From Comamonas sp. JUb58 (GTDB lineage Bacteria; Pseudomonadota; Gammaproteobacteria; Burkholderiales; Burkholderiaceae_C), in NCBI RefSeq assembly GCF_004364775.1, contig NZ_SOAL01000018.1, forward strand, positions 59,551 to 123,550: 64,000 bases of DNA, written 5' to 3'. Both the position numbers and the translations under genes were made by a program. The notes beneath the pieces were generated by a model. The model made no database searches. It was given only the letters and a program-made list of their open reading frames with translations, and was not told where the DNA came from. Shown here one piece after another: positions 10,470 to 18,098 of this stretch; position 1 is the first letter of the stretch, and every line of letters begins with the position of its first letter.

Positions 10470-10505
10470 AAAAACAAAGGCCTGCTGATGCAGGCCTTTG
10501 TTTTG
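10470..10505. terminator. Bidirectional terminator between galU and the TusA-like gene
   Basis: Perfect hairpin ACAAAGGCCTGC (4-nt loop TGAT) GCAGGCCTTTGT, flanked by AAAA on the left and TTTT on the right, so it can stop transcripts from both the rightward galU and the leftward gene. The same ACAAAGGCCTGC half-stem appears, cut short, at the IS junction near 63890. Confidence 0.92.
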
Positions 10506-10523
10506 GGATGCGCGGGCGCGAGG

Positions 10524-10760
10524 CTAGCGGCGGCGCAGAATATGGATGAACTCCTCACCCACGGTTTGCTGATCCACCAGTTCATTACCAGTCTGCTTGG
10601 CAAATGCCTGGAAATCCCGGATCGAGCCGGTATCCGTCGCCACCACCTTGAGCAGTTGCCCGCTCTGCATGGTGGCCAAGGCCTTCTTGGCCTTCAAAAT
10701 CGGCAGCGGGCAATTGAGCCCCCGCGTATCCACTTCCTGGTCAATATCCATCGTCTTCAT
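10524..10760 (-). CDS. TusA/SirA-family sulfur carrier-like protein
   Basis: A 78-residue sulfurtransferase-fold protein with the hallmark N-terminal DTRGLNCPLPILKAKKAL, whose Cys-Pro pair is the persulfide-carrying motif, and a C-terminal GNELVDQQ...FIHILRRR. TusA-like proteins shuttle sulfur for tRNA thiolation, molybdenum cofactor or sulfur oxidation. The start is ATG 10760 or ATG 10751, three codons later; an upstream in-frame start at 10817 adds a Trp-rich stretch that does not belong to the family. The NUDIX gene lies 22 bp upstream on the same strand. Confidence 0.9.
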   Translation of the reverse strand: MKTMDIDQEVDTRGLNCPLPILKAKKALATMQSGQLLKVVATDTGSIRDFQAFAKQTGNELVDQQTVGEEFIHILRRR

Positions 10761-10782
10761 TCGTTGTTGATCGCCAACTGTG

Positions 10783-11409
10783 TCAGTCCAGGCGGGGCGC
10801 CACCACAAAGCGGGCATCCTCTTCCCAGTAGTTCACCGGCCATTTGGCGGGATCAGGGTCGGGGTTGGCGTTGTTGGGGCGGAAGGCGCCAAAGCGCACC
10901 GGCGCGCCCTTGCTCTTGACCCATTCGGCCATCGCATAGCCCGTGCCGGAGGGCCAGCACAGCACATCCTGCGCGGTCTTCCACTGGTATTCCACCAGCT
11001 CGGGCGACAGGCGCACATCCTCGGGCTGGCCATCGACGCGCACATGGTAGGCGATCAGCACCTGGTTCATGCGCAGAAACTCCCAGCAGCCAATCAGGCG
11101 CAAGGCCTTGGTCTGCAGGCCGGTTTCTTCGAGCACCTCGCGGGCAATGCCGGCCTCCGGCGATTCACCGGCCTCCATGAAGCCGGTGATCAGGCCAAAC
11201 ATGCCCGGCTGCCACATGGCATTGCGCGCCAGCAGCACCTGGCCCTGGTCGTTCTCGACGACGGCGGCCAGCACGGGCGTGGGGTTGCCCCAGTGCGTCC
11301 AGCCGCAAGCGGGGCAGCGCAGACGGCTGACATCGCCACTGTCCTCGGCCATCACCTTCCATTGCAGCGCCGTGGCGCAGTTCACGCAAAATTTCGTTTC
11401 GTATTGCAT
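10783..11409 (-). CDS. NUDIX hydrolase with N-terminal zinc ribbon
   Basis: A 208-residue hydrolase of nucleoside diphosphate linked compounds. Residues 1-40 hold a zinc ribbon with two CxxC pairs (CVNC and CPAC); residues about 45-180 hold the Nudix fold. The Nudix box is complete: GFMEAGE, then REVLEETGL with the catalytic glutamates. It resembles ADP-ribose/NADH pyrophosphatase types but lacks the SQPWPFP motif of NudC, so the substrate is open. It lies between cysM and the TusA-like gene, all leftward, and may be co-transcribed. Confidence 0.9.
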   Translation of the reverse strand: MQYETKFCVNCATALQWKVMAEDSGDVSRLRCPACGWTHWGNPTPVLAAVVENDQGQVLLARNAMWQPGMFGLITGFMEAGESPEAGIAREVLEETGLQTKALRLIGCWEFLRMNQVLIAYHVRVDGQPEDVRLSPELVEYQWKTAQDVLCWPSGTGYAMAEWVKSKGAPVRFGAFRPNNANPDPDPAKWPVNYWEEDARFVVAPRLD

Positions 11410-11456
11410 AGGGCTTTCATGCCAGCAGCCGGGCGCTAGGGGCCCGGCCTGCGCGT

Positions 11457-12368
11457 TCAGGCGGGAAACACGCCGGTGGACAGATAGCGGTCCCCCCGGT
11501 CGCAGACGACAAACACAATGGTAGCGTTGCGTTCGCGGCGCGCAATTTCCTGGGCGACATGGCAGGCACCAGCGGCAGAAATGCCAGCAAAGATGCCTTC
11601 ATCACGGGCAAGGCTGCGGGCCATGTCCTCGGCATCGTTCTGGGTCACGTAGACCATCTCGTCGACCGCGCTCGGGTCATAGATCTTGGGCAGGTACTCT
11701 TCCGGCCACTTGCGAATGCCTGGGATGCGCGAGCCTTCGGTCGGCTGGGCGCCAATGATGCGCACGGCCGGGTTCTTTTCCTTCAGGTAGCGCGACACAC
11801 CGGTGATGGTGCCGGTCGTGCCCATCGCGCTGACAAAGTGGGTGATCTGGCCACCCGTCTGCTCCCAGATCTCGGGGCCGGTGGTCTCGTAGTGGGCGCG
11901 CGGGTTGTCCGGGTTGGCAAACTGGTCCAGCACAATGCCCTTGCCTTCGGCCACCATCTTGTCGGCCAGGTCACGGGCATATTCCATGCCGCCGCTCTTG
12001 GGCGTCAGGATCAATTGCGCGCCGTAGGCCTTCATCGTCTGAGCACGCTCGATGGACAGGTCCTCCGGCATGATCAGCACCATACGGTAGCCCTTGATGG
12101 CAGCGGCCATCGCCAGCGCAATACCAGTGTTGCCCGAGGTGGCCTCGATCAAGGTGTCACCGGGCTTGATCTCGCCCCGCTCCTGCGCACGCTGGATCAT
12201 CGACACCGCCGGCCGGTCCTTGACCGAGCCCGCCGGGTTGTTGCCTTCCAGTTTGCCCAGCACCACATTGCCATTGGCCTCGTTGTAGTCAGCACCGATA
12301 CGCTGCAGGGCCACCAAGGGCGTCTTGCCGATCGCATCTTCAATCGTTGGGTATTTTTTGGAACTCAT
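11457..12368 (-). CDS. cysM: Cysteine synthase B (O-acetylserine sulfhydrylase)
   Basis: PLP enzyme that makes cysteine from O-acetylserine and sulfide or thiosulfate. The 303-residue protein shows TIEDAIGKTPLVAL, the PLP-lysine motif GNNPAGSVKDRPA, the substrate loop TSGNTGIALA, and the phosphate loop SAMGTTGTITG. The long EDAxxMARSLARDEGIFAGIS region fits CysM more than CysK. Starts at ATG 12368 or ATG 12380 are both possible. The open frame further upstream reads antisense into the tRNA-Leu gene and is not coding. The tRNA is divergent and starts only 37 bp away. Confidence 0.95.
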   Translation of the reverse strand: MSSKKYPTIEDAIGKTPLVALQRIGADYNEANGNVVLGKLEGNNPAGSVKDRPAVSMIQRAQERGEIKPGDTLIEATSGNTGIALAMAAAIKGYRMVLIMPEDLSIERAQTMKAYGAQLILTPKSGGMEYARDLADKMVAEGKGIVLDQFANPDNPRAHYETTGPEIWEQTGGQITHFVSAMGTTGTITGVSRYLKEKNPAVRIIGAQPTEGSRIPGIRKWPEEYLPKIYDPSAVDEMVYVTQNDAEDMARSLARDEGIFAGISAAGACHVAQEIARRERNATIVFVVCDRGDRYLSTGVFPA

Positions 12369-12405
12369 TATTTGTGCCATAATTGCGAGCTGCGATACAG
12401 ACACA

Positions 12406-12490
12406 GCCCGGGTGGTGAAATTGGTAGACGCAGGGGACTCAAAATCCCCCGCCGCAAGGCGTGCCGGTTCGATTCCGGCCCCGGGCACCA
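12406..12490 (+). tRNA. tRNA-Leu (anticodon CAA)
   Basis: An 85-nt cloverleaf with acceptor stem GCCCGGG / CCCGGGC, D-arm TGGTGAAATTGGTAGACGCA, and anticodon stem-loop GGGGA-CTCAAAA-TCCCC with anticodon CAA. A long class II variable arm (CCGCCGCAAGGCG) and T-arm GCCGGTTCGATTCCGGC are present. The 3' end is A-CCA, encoded in the DNA. It reads UUG leucine codons. Confidence 0.96.
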
Positions 12491-12495
12491 CACTC

Positions 12496-12533
12496 AAAGC
12501 CGTTAAGTTTAAACAACTTAGCGGCTTTTTCTT
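12496..12533 (+). terminator. Terminator of tRNA-Leu
   Basis: Hairpin AAAGCCGTTAAGTT / AACTTAGCGGCTTT (one G-T wobble) with loop TAAAC, followed by a T-run, starting 5 bp after the tRNA CCA end. Confidence 0.9.
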
Positions 12534-12872
12534 TGTCTGTCGTGGAGTGCTGCATGTCTAGGCGTTTGCGGTTGAAACCGATTGCGTTTGTTTAAAAACT
12601 ATAGCAGCCGACATTCTAACCAGAGGGCAAGCCCCTTGTTACGTTGGTGTTGGGGTGCCGGGCAAGCATCTGGTTTAAGCATCGATGGATACCGCAACCA
12701 CCTCCAGGTTTTGGAGATCATCACCCGCCAAATTGCAGCCATCACGATCAGTGCACCCTGAAGCTATAGAAACTGCTGTGTGCGTCTACGGACAGAGACG
12801 AGCTAATCGCTGCGCACAAACGAGCCAAAAGGCAGCATTACCAATGCCTAGCACCCTGCACCACCAGCGCAG
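12534..12872. other. Intergenic stretch without a recognised gene
   Basis: About 340 bp between the tRNA-Leu terminator and the terminator of the leftward surface protein gene. A short open frame from 12685 has no start context, family features or matching codon use. I see no repeat or promoter that stands out. Confidence 0.4.
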
Positions 12873-12899
12873 CAAAAAGCCCTCAGAAGGAGGGCTTGA
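12871..12899 (-). terminator. Terminator of the DUF11/IPTL-type surface protein gene
   Basis: On the minus strand the hairpin AAGCCCTCC-TTCT-GAGGGCTT runs into TTTTT. It lies about 30 bp past the stop codon of the gene ending at 12927. Confidence 0.85.
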
Positions 12900-12926
12900 A
12901 CCAAACTTAATGGCGCGGGAGGCTGC

Positions 12927-14075
12927 TTAATTTTCAGCAGCCATACGCTTGTCCTTTTTGCGCCGCCAGGCCAACAGACCAACAGACGCTGTGAGCGCTG
13001 CCAGTGCACCCGCACCCAATCCAGGCACGGCCTGCGCCACAGGTGGCGCAGCTGTGTAGCTCGGGCTCACACTGGCGGAGCAGCCGGTCGTGACAGAACA
13101 CACACCACCAGTGCCCGGGGTGATCGTTGCTGTATTGTCGAGGCTATCGCGGCCCGTGACCGTGCCTGACAAGCTAAATACCAGGCTGGATTGCGCTGGC
13201 AGATCAAACACAACATTGGAGGAGATCGGGCTAGGACACACCGCCGTACCCGCGCCAGCCACGCAGGACCAGACCGGGTTGGCCACACCGGCAGGCACTG
13301 CATCCGCCAAGCTCAAGCCAGTAGCATCTACCAGGCCCTGGCTGGTCACCGTCACGCTGTAGTTGATGGCATCGCCCGGCACATAGCTGGCCTTGTCCGC
13401 CGTCTTGGTCACACTGATCGGTGATACCGAGCAGACCGACTCCCCGGCAGTGCGGGCACGCGCCAGAAAGCCTGCAGCCCAGCCGGTATCTGCCGTCCGG
13501 AACACCAGCGTATTAAGGCCAGAGACCCAGCCAGTGTTGAGTGTGGTGTACACACCGCCGCCAAATCCGTTTCCTGAAAACGGAGCAACCGCTGTGCCAT
13601 TGACGTAGGCCGCATTGGCCACGTCATCGCCCATGTATTCCATCTCAATGCGCAAGGCAGATGGTGGGACTTCGGGAGACAGGTTGAACTGAACCCGATA
13701 GTGGTTGTTGTACGGCGTCAAACTGGGGTTGGGACGCGGCCACCAGTTGCCGAATGCCGACTGGTTGCCAGATGCCCCCTGACCCGGACTGAGCCACTGC
13801 GCATCGTTGAAACTAGCCCAATTCGGATCTACCGCCACCGTCGTCCGCGCCTGCACCCAACTGACACTGTTAGGCGGGGGCGTTTGTGGCGAATTGCTGT
13901 ACTCCTGAAACTGACTCCAAATCGGATCAAGCTGAGAAGTACCCAGCTTCGAGCCATTCAGTGTGCCGGTATTGAGCTCCGACACAAGGCTGGAGCAGGA
14001 CAGGGTCGGCACCGTTTGCGCAAAAGAAGACAGTGCACAGGCCGCAGCCGCAAAGGCCAAGAGTTGCTTTTTCAT
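12927..14075 (-). CDS. Secreted DUF11-domain protein with IPTL-CTERM-like anchor
   Basis: A 382-residue exported protein of unknown function. It has a signal peptide (1-19, MKKQLLAFAAAACALSSFA), a Trp/Asn-rich N-terminal domain (about 20-215), one DUF11/CARDB-like beta-sandwich (about 220-340, SVTKTADKASYVPGD...NYSVTVT), and a C-terminal sorting tail. The tail is VPGLGAG, a hydrophobic helix (ALAALTASVGLLAW) and RRKKDKR. The same tripartite tail occurs in two other proteins of this window. Four cysteines near 215-330 could form disulfides. The substrate or partner is unknown. No strong ribosome-binding site precedes the ATG. It sits between tRNA-Leu and a MITE-like element, so local acquisition is possible. 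Confidence 0.8.
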   Translation of the reverse strand: MKKQLLAFAAAACALSSFAQTVPTLSCSSLVSELNTGTLNGSKLGTSQLDPIWSQFQEYSNSPQTPPPNSVSWVQARTTVAVDPNWASFNDAQWLSPGQGASGNQSAFGNWWPRPNPSLTPYNNHYRVQFNLSPEVPPSALRIEMEYMGDDVANAAYVNGTAVAPFSGNGFGGGVYTTLNTGWVSGLNTLVFRTADTGWAAGFLARARTAGESVCSVSPISVTKTADKASYVPGDAINYSVTVTSQGLVDATGLSLADAVPAGVANPVWSCVAGAGTAVCPSPISSNVVFDLPAQSSLVFSLSGTVTGRDSLDNTATITPGTGGVCSVTTGCSASVSPSYTAAPPVAQAVPGLGAGALAALTASVGLLAWRRKKDKRMAAEN

Positions 14076-14410
14076 TGCGATGGGTGATTTAGAGGGATAG
14101 AACTCGAGGGATTTCGCAACTGGACAGGACTACCGCCGCATCGCAGGCACTTGGCCAAGATCACAAAAGAAACACATTGTCACACCTATAGCTCAAAAGT
14201 GTTATAAGAAGTTTCTTTTATGATTGAATATTTCTAAGCCATTTACTTATAAGCGAGCATGCTCTACGCCGATTGCGGAGACGCCGCCAGTCGCTTAATA
14301 CGTTCGATCCCTGCGCTGGATCTGTCGAACAGCTGGATGCAGGCACCCCTGAGGGCGCGGGATGCGTGATGGGACGCGAGGCTTGCATCCAAAGCCCCCT
14401 ATCGCCAAAC
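14076..14410. other. Upstream region of the surface protein gene
   Basis: About 330 bp with AT-rich stretches. A minus-strand promoter for the gene starting at 14075 probably lies here (AT-rich run near 14180-14225 including TTATAA), but no unambiguous -35/-10 pair can be fixed. No coding sequence is supported. Confidence 0.35.
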
Positions 14411-14579
14411 CTAGGGACCCTCTGCAAAACTCCATGCCGTGGTCTGAACGCGGATTCGGGCGATCCGCTGCGTTGTCTTCCTTGTGAATAGCTACGGCTA
14501 TTTACTGCAAAAGACGCCTTGCGTCTGATCCCGATCCGTGTCCATCCCGCTTGGCGAGGGTTTGGCAGAGGATCCCTAG
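14411..14579. mobile_element. 169-bp palindromic MITE-like element with CTAG ends
   Basis: Both ends begin with CTAGGGA and match as inverted repeats over 20 bp with two differences (CTAGGGACCCTCTGCAAAAC at 14411; the complement of the right end reads CTAGGGATCCTCTGCCAAAC). The inner sequence is also an imperfect palindrome, centred on AATAGCTACGGCTATT near 14495. No open frame of note is inside. Flanking CTAG could be the 4-bp target duplication typical of IS5-group insertions, so this resembles a non-autonomous IS5-type MITE. The family assignment is inference. Confidence 0.75.
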
Positions 14580-14739
14580 TTCCGTTTTCAGTCGCACAAA
14601 GGGAGATATGCAATCCTGGTCTGGGACATAGGCCGATTAAGCGATCAAGCTGCAGAGAAGAAGGCTGGAGAGATACGCAATGGCGCTAAACCATGCGATT
14701 ATTGGAATCGCCCGTCATAGGCATCCAAGAGAGCAGTTA

Positions 14740-15015
14740 TTACTCATCACCACCCAACTTGCCACGCCCACCCATTTGCTCGTCATAGAACTGGCCCAGC
14801 CCCAGGCTGCCAACATCGCGGCGCAAATGGATATCGTAGATAAAAATCTTGTTGAAGACCCGGTCCAGCCGCACGTACTGGTAGGTGGCTACCGTGGTTT
14901 CATTGACCACCAGTTTGATGGGATCCGTTCTGTACACACCGAAATGGCTGGTGGGCCTGAGTTTTATCTTCGAAAACGGCTCTGACGACAAATACACGTA
15001 GACAGGGGTGTACAT
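14740..15015 (-). CDS. Small hypothetical protein, possibly a gene remnant
   Basis: A 91-codon frame from ATG 15015; a TTG at 15051 would add 12 residues, and an in-frame stop lies just upstream of that. The product (MYTPVYVYLSSEPF..., ending RGKLGGDE) has no signal peptide or membrane helix and no family I recognise. Base composition is lower in GC than the housekeeping genes around it. It sits in the irregular region between the MITE-like element and the endonuclease gene. It could be the 3' part of a decayed gene. Confidence 0.4.
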   Translation of the reverse strand: MYTPVYVYLSSEPFSKIKLRPTSHFGVYRTDPIKLVVNETTVATYQYVRLDRVFNKIFIYDIHLRRDVGSLGLGQFYDEQMGGRGKLGGDE

Positions 15016-15059
15016 TGAGTAAATATTGTCTTTGCGAATTAGAGGTGGCAAATACCATT

Positions 15060-15545
15060 ACCACCCATTACCTGGCCCACTGTTAATACACCTGCCCCAT
15101 TACCAGGGAAAACAGGCGGTATTAGCAAAACGGTGACCGCGATTAACTCTGCGCTAACACTTAGCTATAATTGATAGCTATATGATATTCGATTAAATCT
15201 ATTTGTGGTTAACAATAACTATCAGTTTGCAGTTGTTTGCTATTCGTGAAGAAACTGTTTTTTGCCGATCCCAGACCTTTGCTGGCCAGGCTGTGGGACG
15301 GCGGCTCGCCAGCTTGCAAGCCCCGTCCTGCACTCGTTTTTGCTACAGCGCAATATTTGCCATATTTTTATACAGTATCGCTTTTCACAGCCACCTACAC
15401 CAGATAGCCACAAGCCATTCAAATATCTAGATAGTTAGCTTAAAAATTCATAGCAAATTTGGTAGAGAGGTAGCAATTTGAGCCACAATACGGCGGTTGT
15501 CTTGCTATGCTGGCTGCCGTCGGCATGTCCCGGTTGTTGTAGTTC
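15060..15545. other. AT-rich non-coding stretch upstream of the endonuclease
   Basis: About 490 bp, clearly richer in AT than the window as a whole. It holds three CATTACC repeats near 15055-15105 and a promoter-like site: TATAAT around 15168-15174 with TTAACT 17 bp upstream, within the short palindrome AGCTATAATTGATAGCT. No protein-coding frame is convincing. It may be the leader or control region of the endonuclease gene, or decayed DNA. Confidence 0.4.
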
Positions 15546-16622
15546 ATGGCCTGCCCTCCTCCCCGTTCCGCCAAGCGTCCTTCCAAAAACAAAAAAGCCT
15601 CCAAAGCCGCGCCCGGTCTGTTGCGCGGCTTTTTGCGTGGTCTTGTGGGCAAAGGGGCGATTGCGGCTTACAGCGCGGTCGCGGCCATCACGTCTGCGAC
15701 CTATGTGCCGCAGCTCGACCACATTCGCCAATGGGCCATCAGCGGCAGCACGCAGTGGCTGCAGCGCCAAGCGCCAGTGCAAACGGTGCAGCACTGGGTC
15801 GACGGGATCCAGGCCACTGCGGCAGACTGGCAGAACCGGTTTACGGAGATTGCCCGGCAAAGCCGAGGGGGTGCACCAGATACCGGCCACGCGAGCGCTC
15901 CCTCAGCGCCCAGCGCCCAAGCCCCCTCCAGCCAGACCAACAACGACAAAGGCCGCGAAGGCTTTGCCGACTGCGCCGAGCAACTGCCCGCCAGCGCGCC
16001 GCTCAGTGCCGCCAGCGTGGGGCGCAACTGGATGCCGGTCACTCTGTGCTCCACCGGGTTTGCGGTGCTGTATTCGGGCTTGTCCAAGACGCCGATCGTC
16101 ACGGTAGAACGCCTGAGCCGCCAGCGGCTGCAAAGCGCAGCAGGCTTGCCGCGTACCGACCACTTCTATGCCGATGCGCGCCTGCGCGCCGCCTACAAGG
16201 CCGAGCTGTCCGATTACCAGGCGAGCGGCTATGACCGGGGCCATATGGCGCCGGCGGCGGACCAAAGCACTGCCACCGGCATGGCGCAGTCCTTTGCGCT
16301 GTCCAACATGGTGCCGCAGGACCCTACGAACAACCGCCAGGTCTGGTCCAAGCTGGAAGCAGATGTGCGCAAATACGCCAAGCGCGCCAGCGGCAATGTG
16401 TTTGTCTACACGGGGCCGCTGTTTGAAGGCCACACCCCCACCATTGGCCGCAACCAGGTCTGGGTGCCCAGCCATTTGTACAAGCTGGTATTTGATGAGC
16501 AGCAGCAGCGCGCCTGGGCCTGGGTGCTGCCCAACCAGGGCGATGCGCAGCTGGGCGCGCCGATGAGCTATGCGCAGTTTGTGCAGCGGACGGGGCGCAA
16601 TTTCTTGCCCCATCTGCACTAA
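15546..16622 (+). CDS. DNA/RNA non-specific endonuclease (NucA/EndoG family)
   Basis: A 358-residue beta-beta-alpha-metal nuclease. The catalytic motif is in YDRGHMAPAADQ (DRGH, with the general-base His) near residue 230. The Mg-binding Asn and family helix follow in LSNMVPQDPTNNRQVW, then FVYTGPLF and VPSHLYKLVFD. The N-terminus is Lys/Arg-rich with a hydrophobic segment (about 36-55, AIAAYSAVAAITSATYV), suggesting export or a membrane anchor. An in-frame GTG at 15645 would start nearer that segment. A perfect terminator-like hairpin lies inside the frame at 15603-15634, between these two starts, so the true start is uncertain. Confidence 0.87.
   Translation: MACPPPRSAKRPSKNKKASKAAPGLLRGFLRGLVGKGAIAAYSAVAAITSATYVPQLDHIRQWAISGSTQWLQRQAPVQTVQHWVDGIQATAADWQNRFTEIARQSRGGAPDTGHASAPSAPSAQAPSSQTNNDKGREGFADCAEQLPASAPLSAASVGRNWMPVTLCSTGFAVLYSGLSKTPIVTVERLSRQRLQSAAGLPRTDHFYADARLRAAYKAELSDYQASGYDRGHMAPAADQSTATGMAQSFALSNMVPQDPTNNRQVWSKLEADVRKYAKRASGNVFVYTGPLFEGHTPTIGRNQVWVPSHLYKLVFDEQQQRAWAWVLPNQGDAQLGAPMSYAQFVQRTGRNFLPHLH
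15603..15634. terminator. Terminator-like hairpin inside the 5' end of the endonuclease frame
   Basis: Perfect 10-bp stem AAAGCCGCGC / GCGCGGCTTT with a 10-nt loop, ending in a run of five T. Read on either strand it looks like a rho-independent terminator (the minus strand continues to TTTGGAGGCTTTTTT). It lies in codons 20-30 of the frame starting at 15546. Confidence 0.65.
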
Positions 16623-16637
16623 GCCTTTGCTTGAGCT

Positions 16638-18092
16638 TTAAGCGCCCGGCTTCATCCAAGCGGCGTGCCAGCCGCCACCCAGCTCCTGGATGAGCTGGGC
16701 CGCCGCCAGTTGCTGGTTCAGCTGCAGCTGGATCAGCGAGCGGCGCGCCGACAGAGCCGTGGCCTGGGCGGTGACCACATCGGTGTACGGCACCTGGCCT
16801 TGCTGGTAGCGGTTCAGCATTTGCTGCTCCACCTTTTCCGCCGAATCAAGGCTTTGCTGCAGCAGCGGCTTCTGGGCATTGAGGGCGGCTACATTGCTCA
16901 GCACATCCTCCACCGCCTGGAAGGCGGACAGCACTGACTGGCGGTAGCTCGCGGTTCGGGCCGCATGCGCAGCGCGGGCGGAATCAACCTGTGCGGTGGT
17001 GGCACCGGCGTTGAAAATGCTCTGGCTCAGCGATGCACCCAAGGACCACAGCAGGCCCGAGGCGCTGAACAGATTGCCCAGGTTGGAGCCAGAACGGTTG
17101 AGCGAGCCGCTCAGGCTCAGGCTCGGGTAATAGGCCGCCTGGGCCACGCCGATCTGGGCATTGGCCGCCGCCACCGCACGCTCGGCGGCGGCAATATCGG
17201 GCCGGCGCTCCAGCAGGGTGGAGGGCACCACGCCGGGGATCTCGGGCACGGTCACATTCCAGGCGGCGGGTGGCAGGTCAAACTGCGCTGGCGCCTGGCC
17301 GGTCAGCACCGCAATCGCATGCTCATAGGTCTGGCGCGACTGGCGCAGCGATTCCACACTGGCCTGAGTGGTCGTCAAGGTGGTCTGTGCCTGCAGCACC
17401 GCGGTGCGCGCTTCCACGCCCACGTCGTAGCGGTTCTGGGCAATCCGCAGGCTGCGCTGGTAGCCCTCGATCGACTGCTGCAGGATCTGCATCTCGGCAT
17501 CGGCCTCGCGCAGTCGGAAATAGCTCTGCACCAGGCTGCCCACGGCCGACAGGCGTGCAGCGGCCAGATCCGCCTCGCTGGCGTGGGCGCTGCTTTGCGC
17601 CGCACTGACCGATTCGCGCAGGCGGCCCCAGAGGTCGGCATCCCAGCCAGCGCTGATGCCCAGCGAGGCACTGCCGCTGCCATTGGATTGGCCACCGCCC
17701 TGGCGCGTTTGGCCCAGGGTGCCGTTGACGGAGGGCAGCAAGCCGGCCTGCTCCACCCGCAGCGCCGCCTGGGCTTGCTGCACGGCGGCTGCGGCCGCTG
17801 CAATGTTCTGGTTGTGCACCTGCACCTGGGCAGCGAGCCGGTTGAGCTGATCGTCCGCAAACAGCGTCCACCAGTCGCCGCGATCCACCGCATCGTTAGG
17901 CTGGGCGCTTTGCCACAGCGCGCCGGCTTCCTTGAAGCTGGCCGGTGCCGGGGTGGTCGGCACCTCATAGACGGGGGCCACCGAGCAGGCGCTCAAGAGG
18001 CCGGCGCAGCACAGTGCCAGCGCCAGGCTGCGCAGCAAGGGCACAGGCCGGGCCGCACGAAGAGAGTAAGAAAAGACAAAAGATGGCGTCAT
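16638..18092 (-). CDS. RND efflux outer-membrane factor lipoprotein (NodT family)
   Basis: A 484-residue TolC-like outer membrane lipoprotein that forms the exit duct for the adjacent RND pump. The N-terminus has a signal with lipobox LLSAC (Cys about residue 36), then two repeated OEP domains rich in Ala/Gln coiled coil. Motifs such as VAPVYEVP, GWDADLWGRLRESV, ERRPDIAAAER and YYPSLSLSGSLNRSG are typical of the NodT/OprM lineage. It starts 6 bp after the inner-membrane pump gene, the last gene of the leftward mdtABC-type operon. Confidence 0.93.
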   Translation of the reverse strand: MTPSFVFSYSLRAARPVPLLRSLALALCCAGLLSACSVAPVYEVPTTPAPASFKEAGALWQSAQPNDAVDRGDWWTLFADDQLNRLAAQVQVHNQNIAAAAAAVQQAQAALRVEQAGLLPSVNGTLGQTRQGGGQSNGSGSASLGISAGWDADLWGRLRESVSAAQSSAHASEADLAAARLSAVGSLVQSYFRLREADAEMQILQQSIEGYQRSLRIAQNRYDVGVEARTAVLQAQTTLTTTQASVESLRQSRQTYEHAIAVLTGQAPAQFDLPPAAWNVTVPEIPGVVPSTLLERRPDIAAAERAVAAANAQIGVAQAAYYPSLSLSGSLNRSGSNLGNLFSASGLLWSLGASLSQSIFNAGATTAQVDSARAAHAARTASYRQSVLSAFQAVEDVLSNVAALNAQKPLLQQSLDSAEKVEQQMLNRYQQGQVPYTDVVTAQATALSARRSLIQLQLNQQLAAAQLIQELGGGWHAAWMKPGA

Positions 18093-18098
18093 GGCGTA

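Noticed and set aside
12406..12490. tRNA-Leu as an integration site (att) for an island
   Set aside because: I found no second copy of the tRNA 3' end within the window and no integrase gene; the interval to 15.5 kb may still be acquired but integration at the tRNA is unsupported.
12685..12930. 81-codon rightward frame after tRNA-Leu
   Set aside because: No ribosome-binding site, no family feature, and it overlaps the terminator of the leftward surface protein gene.
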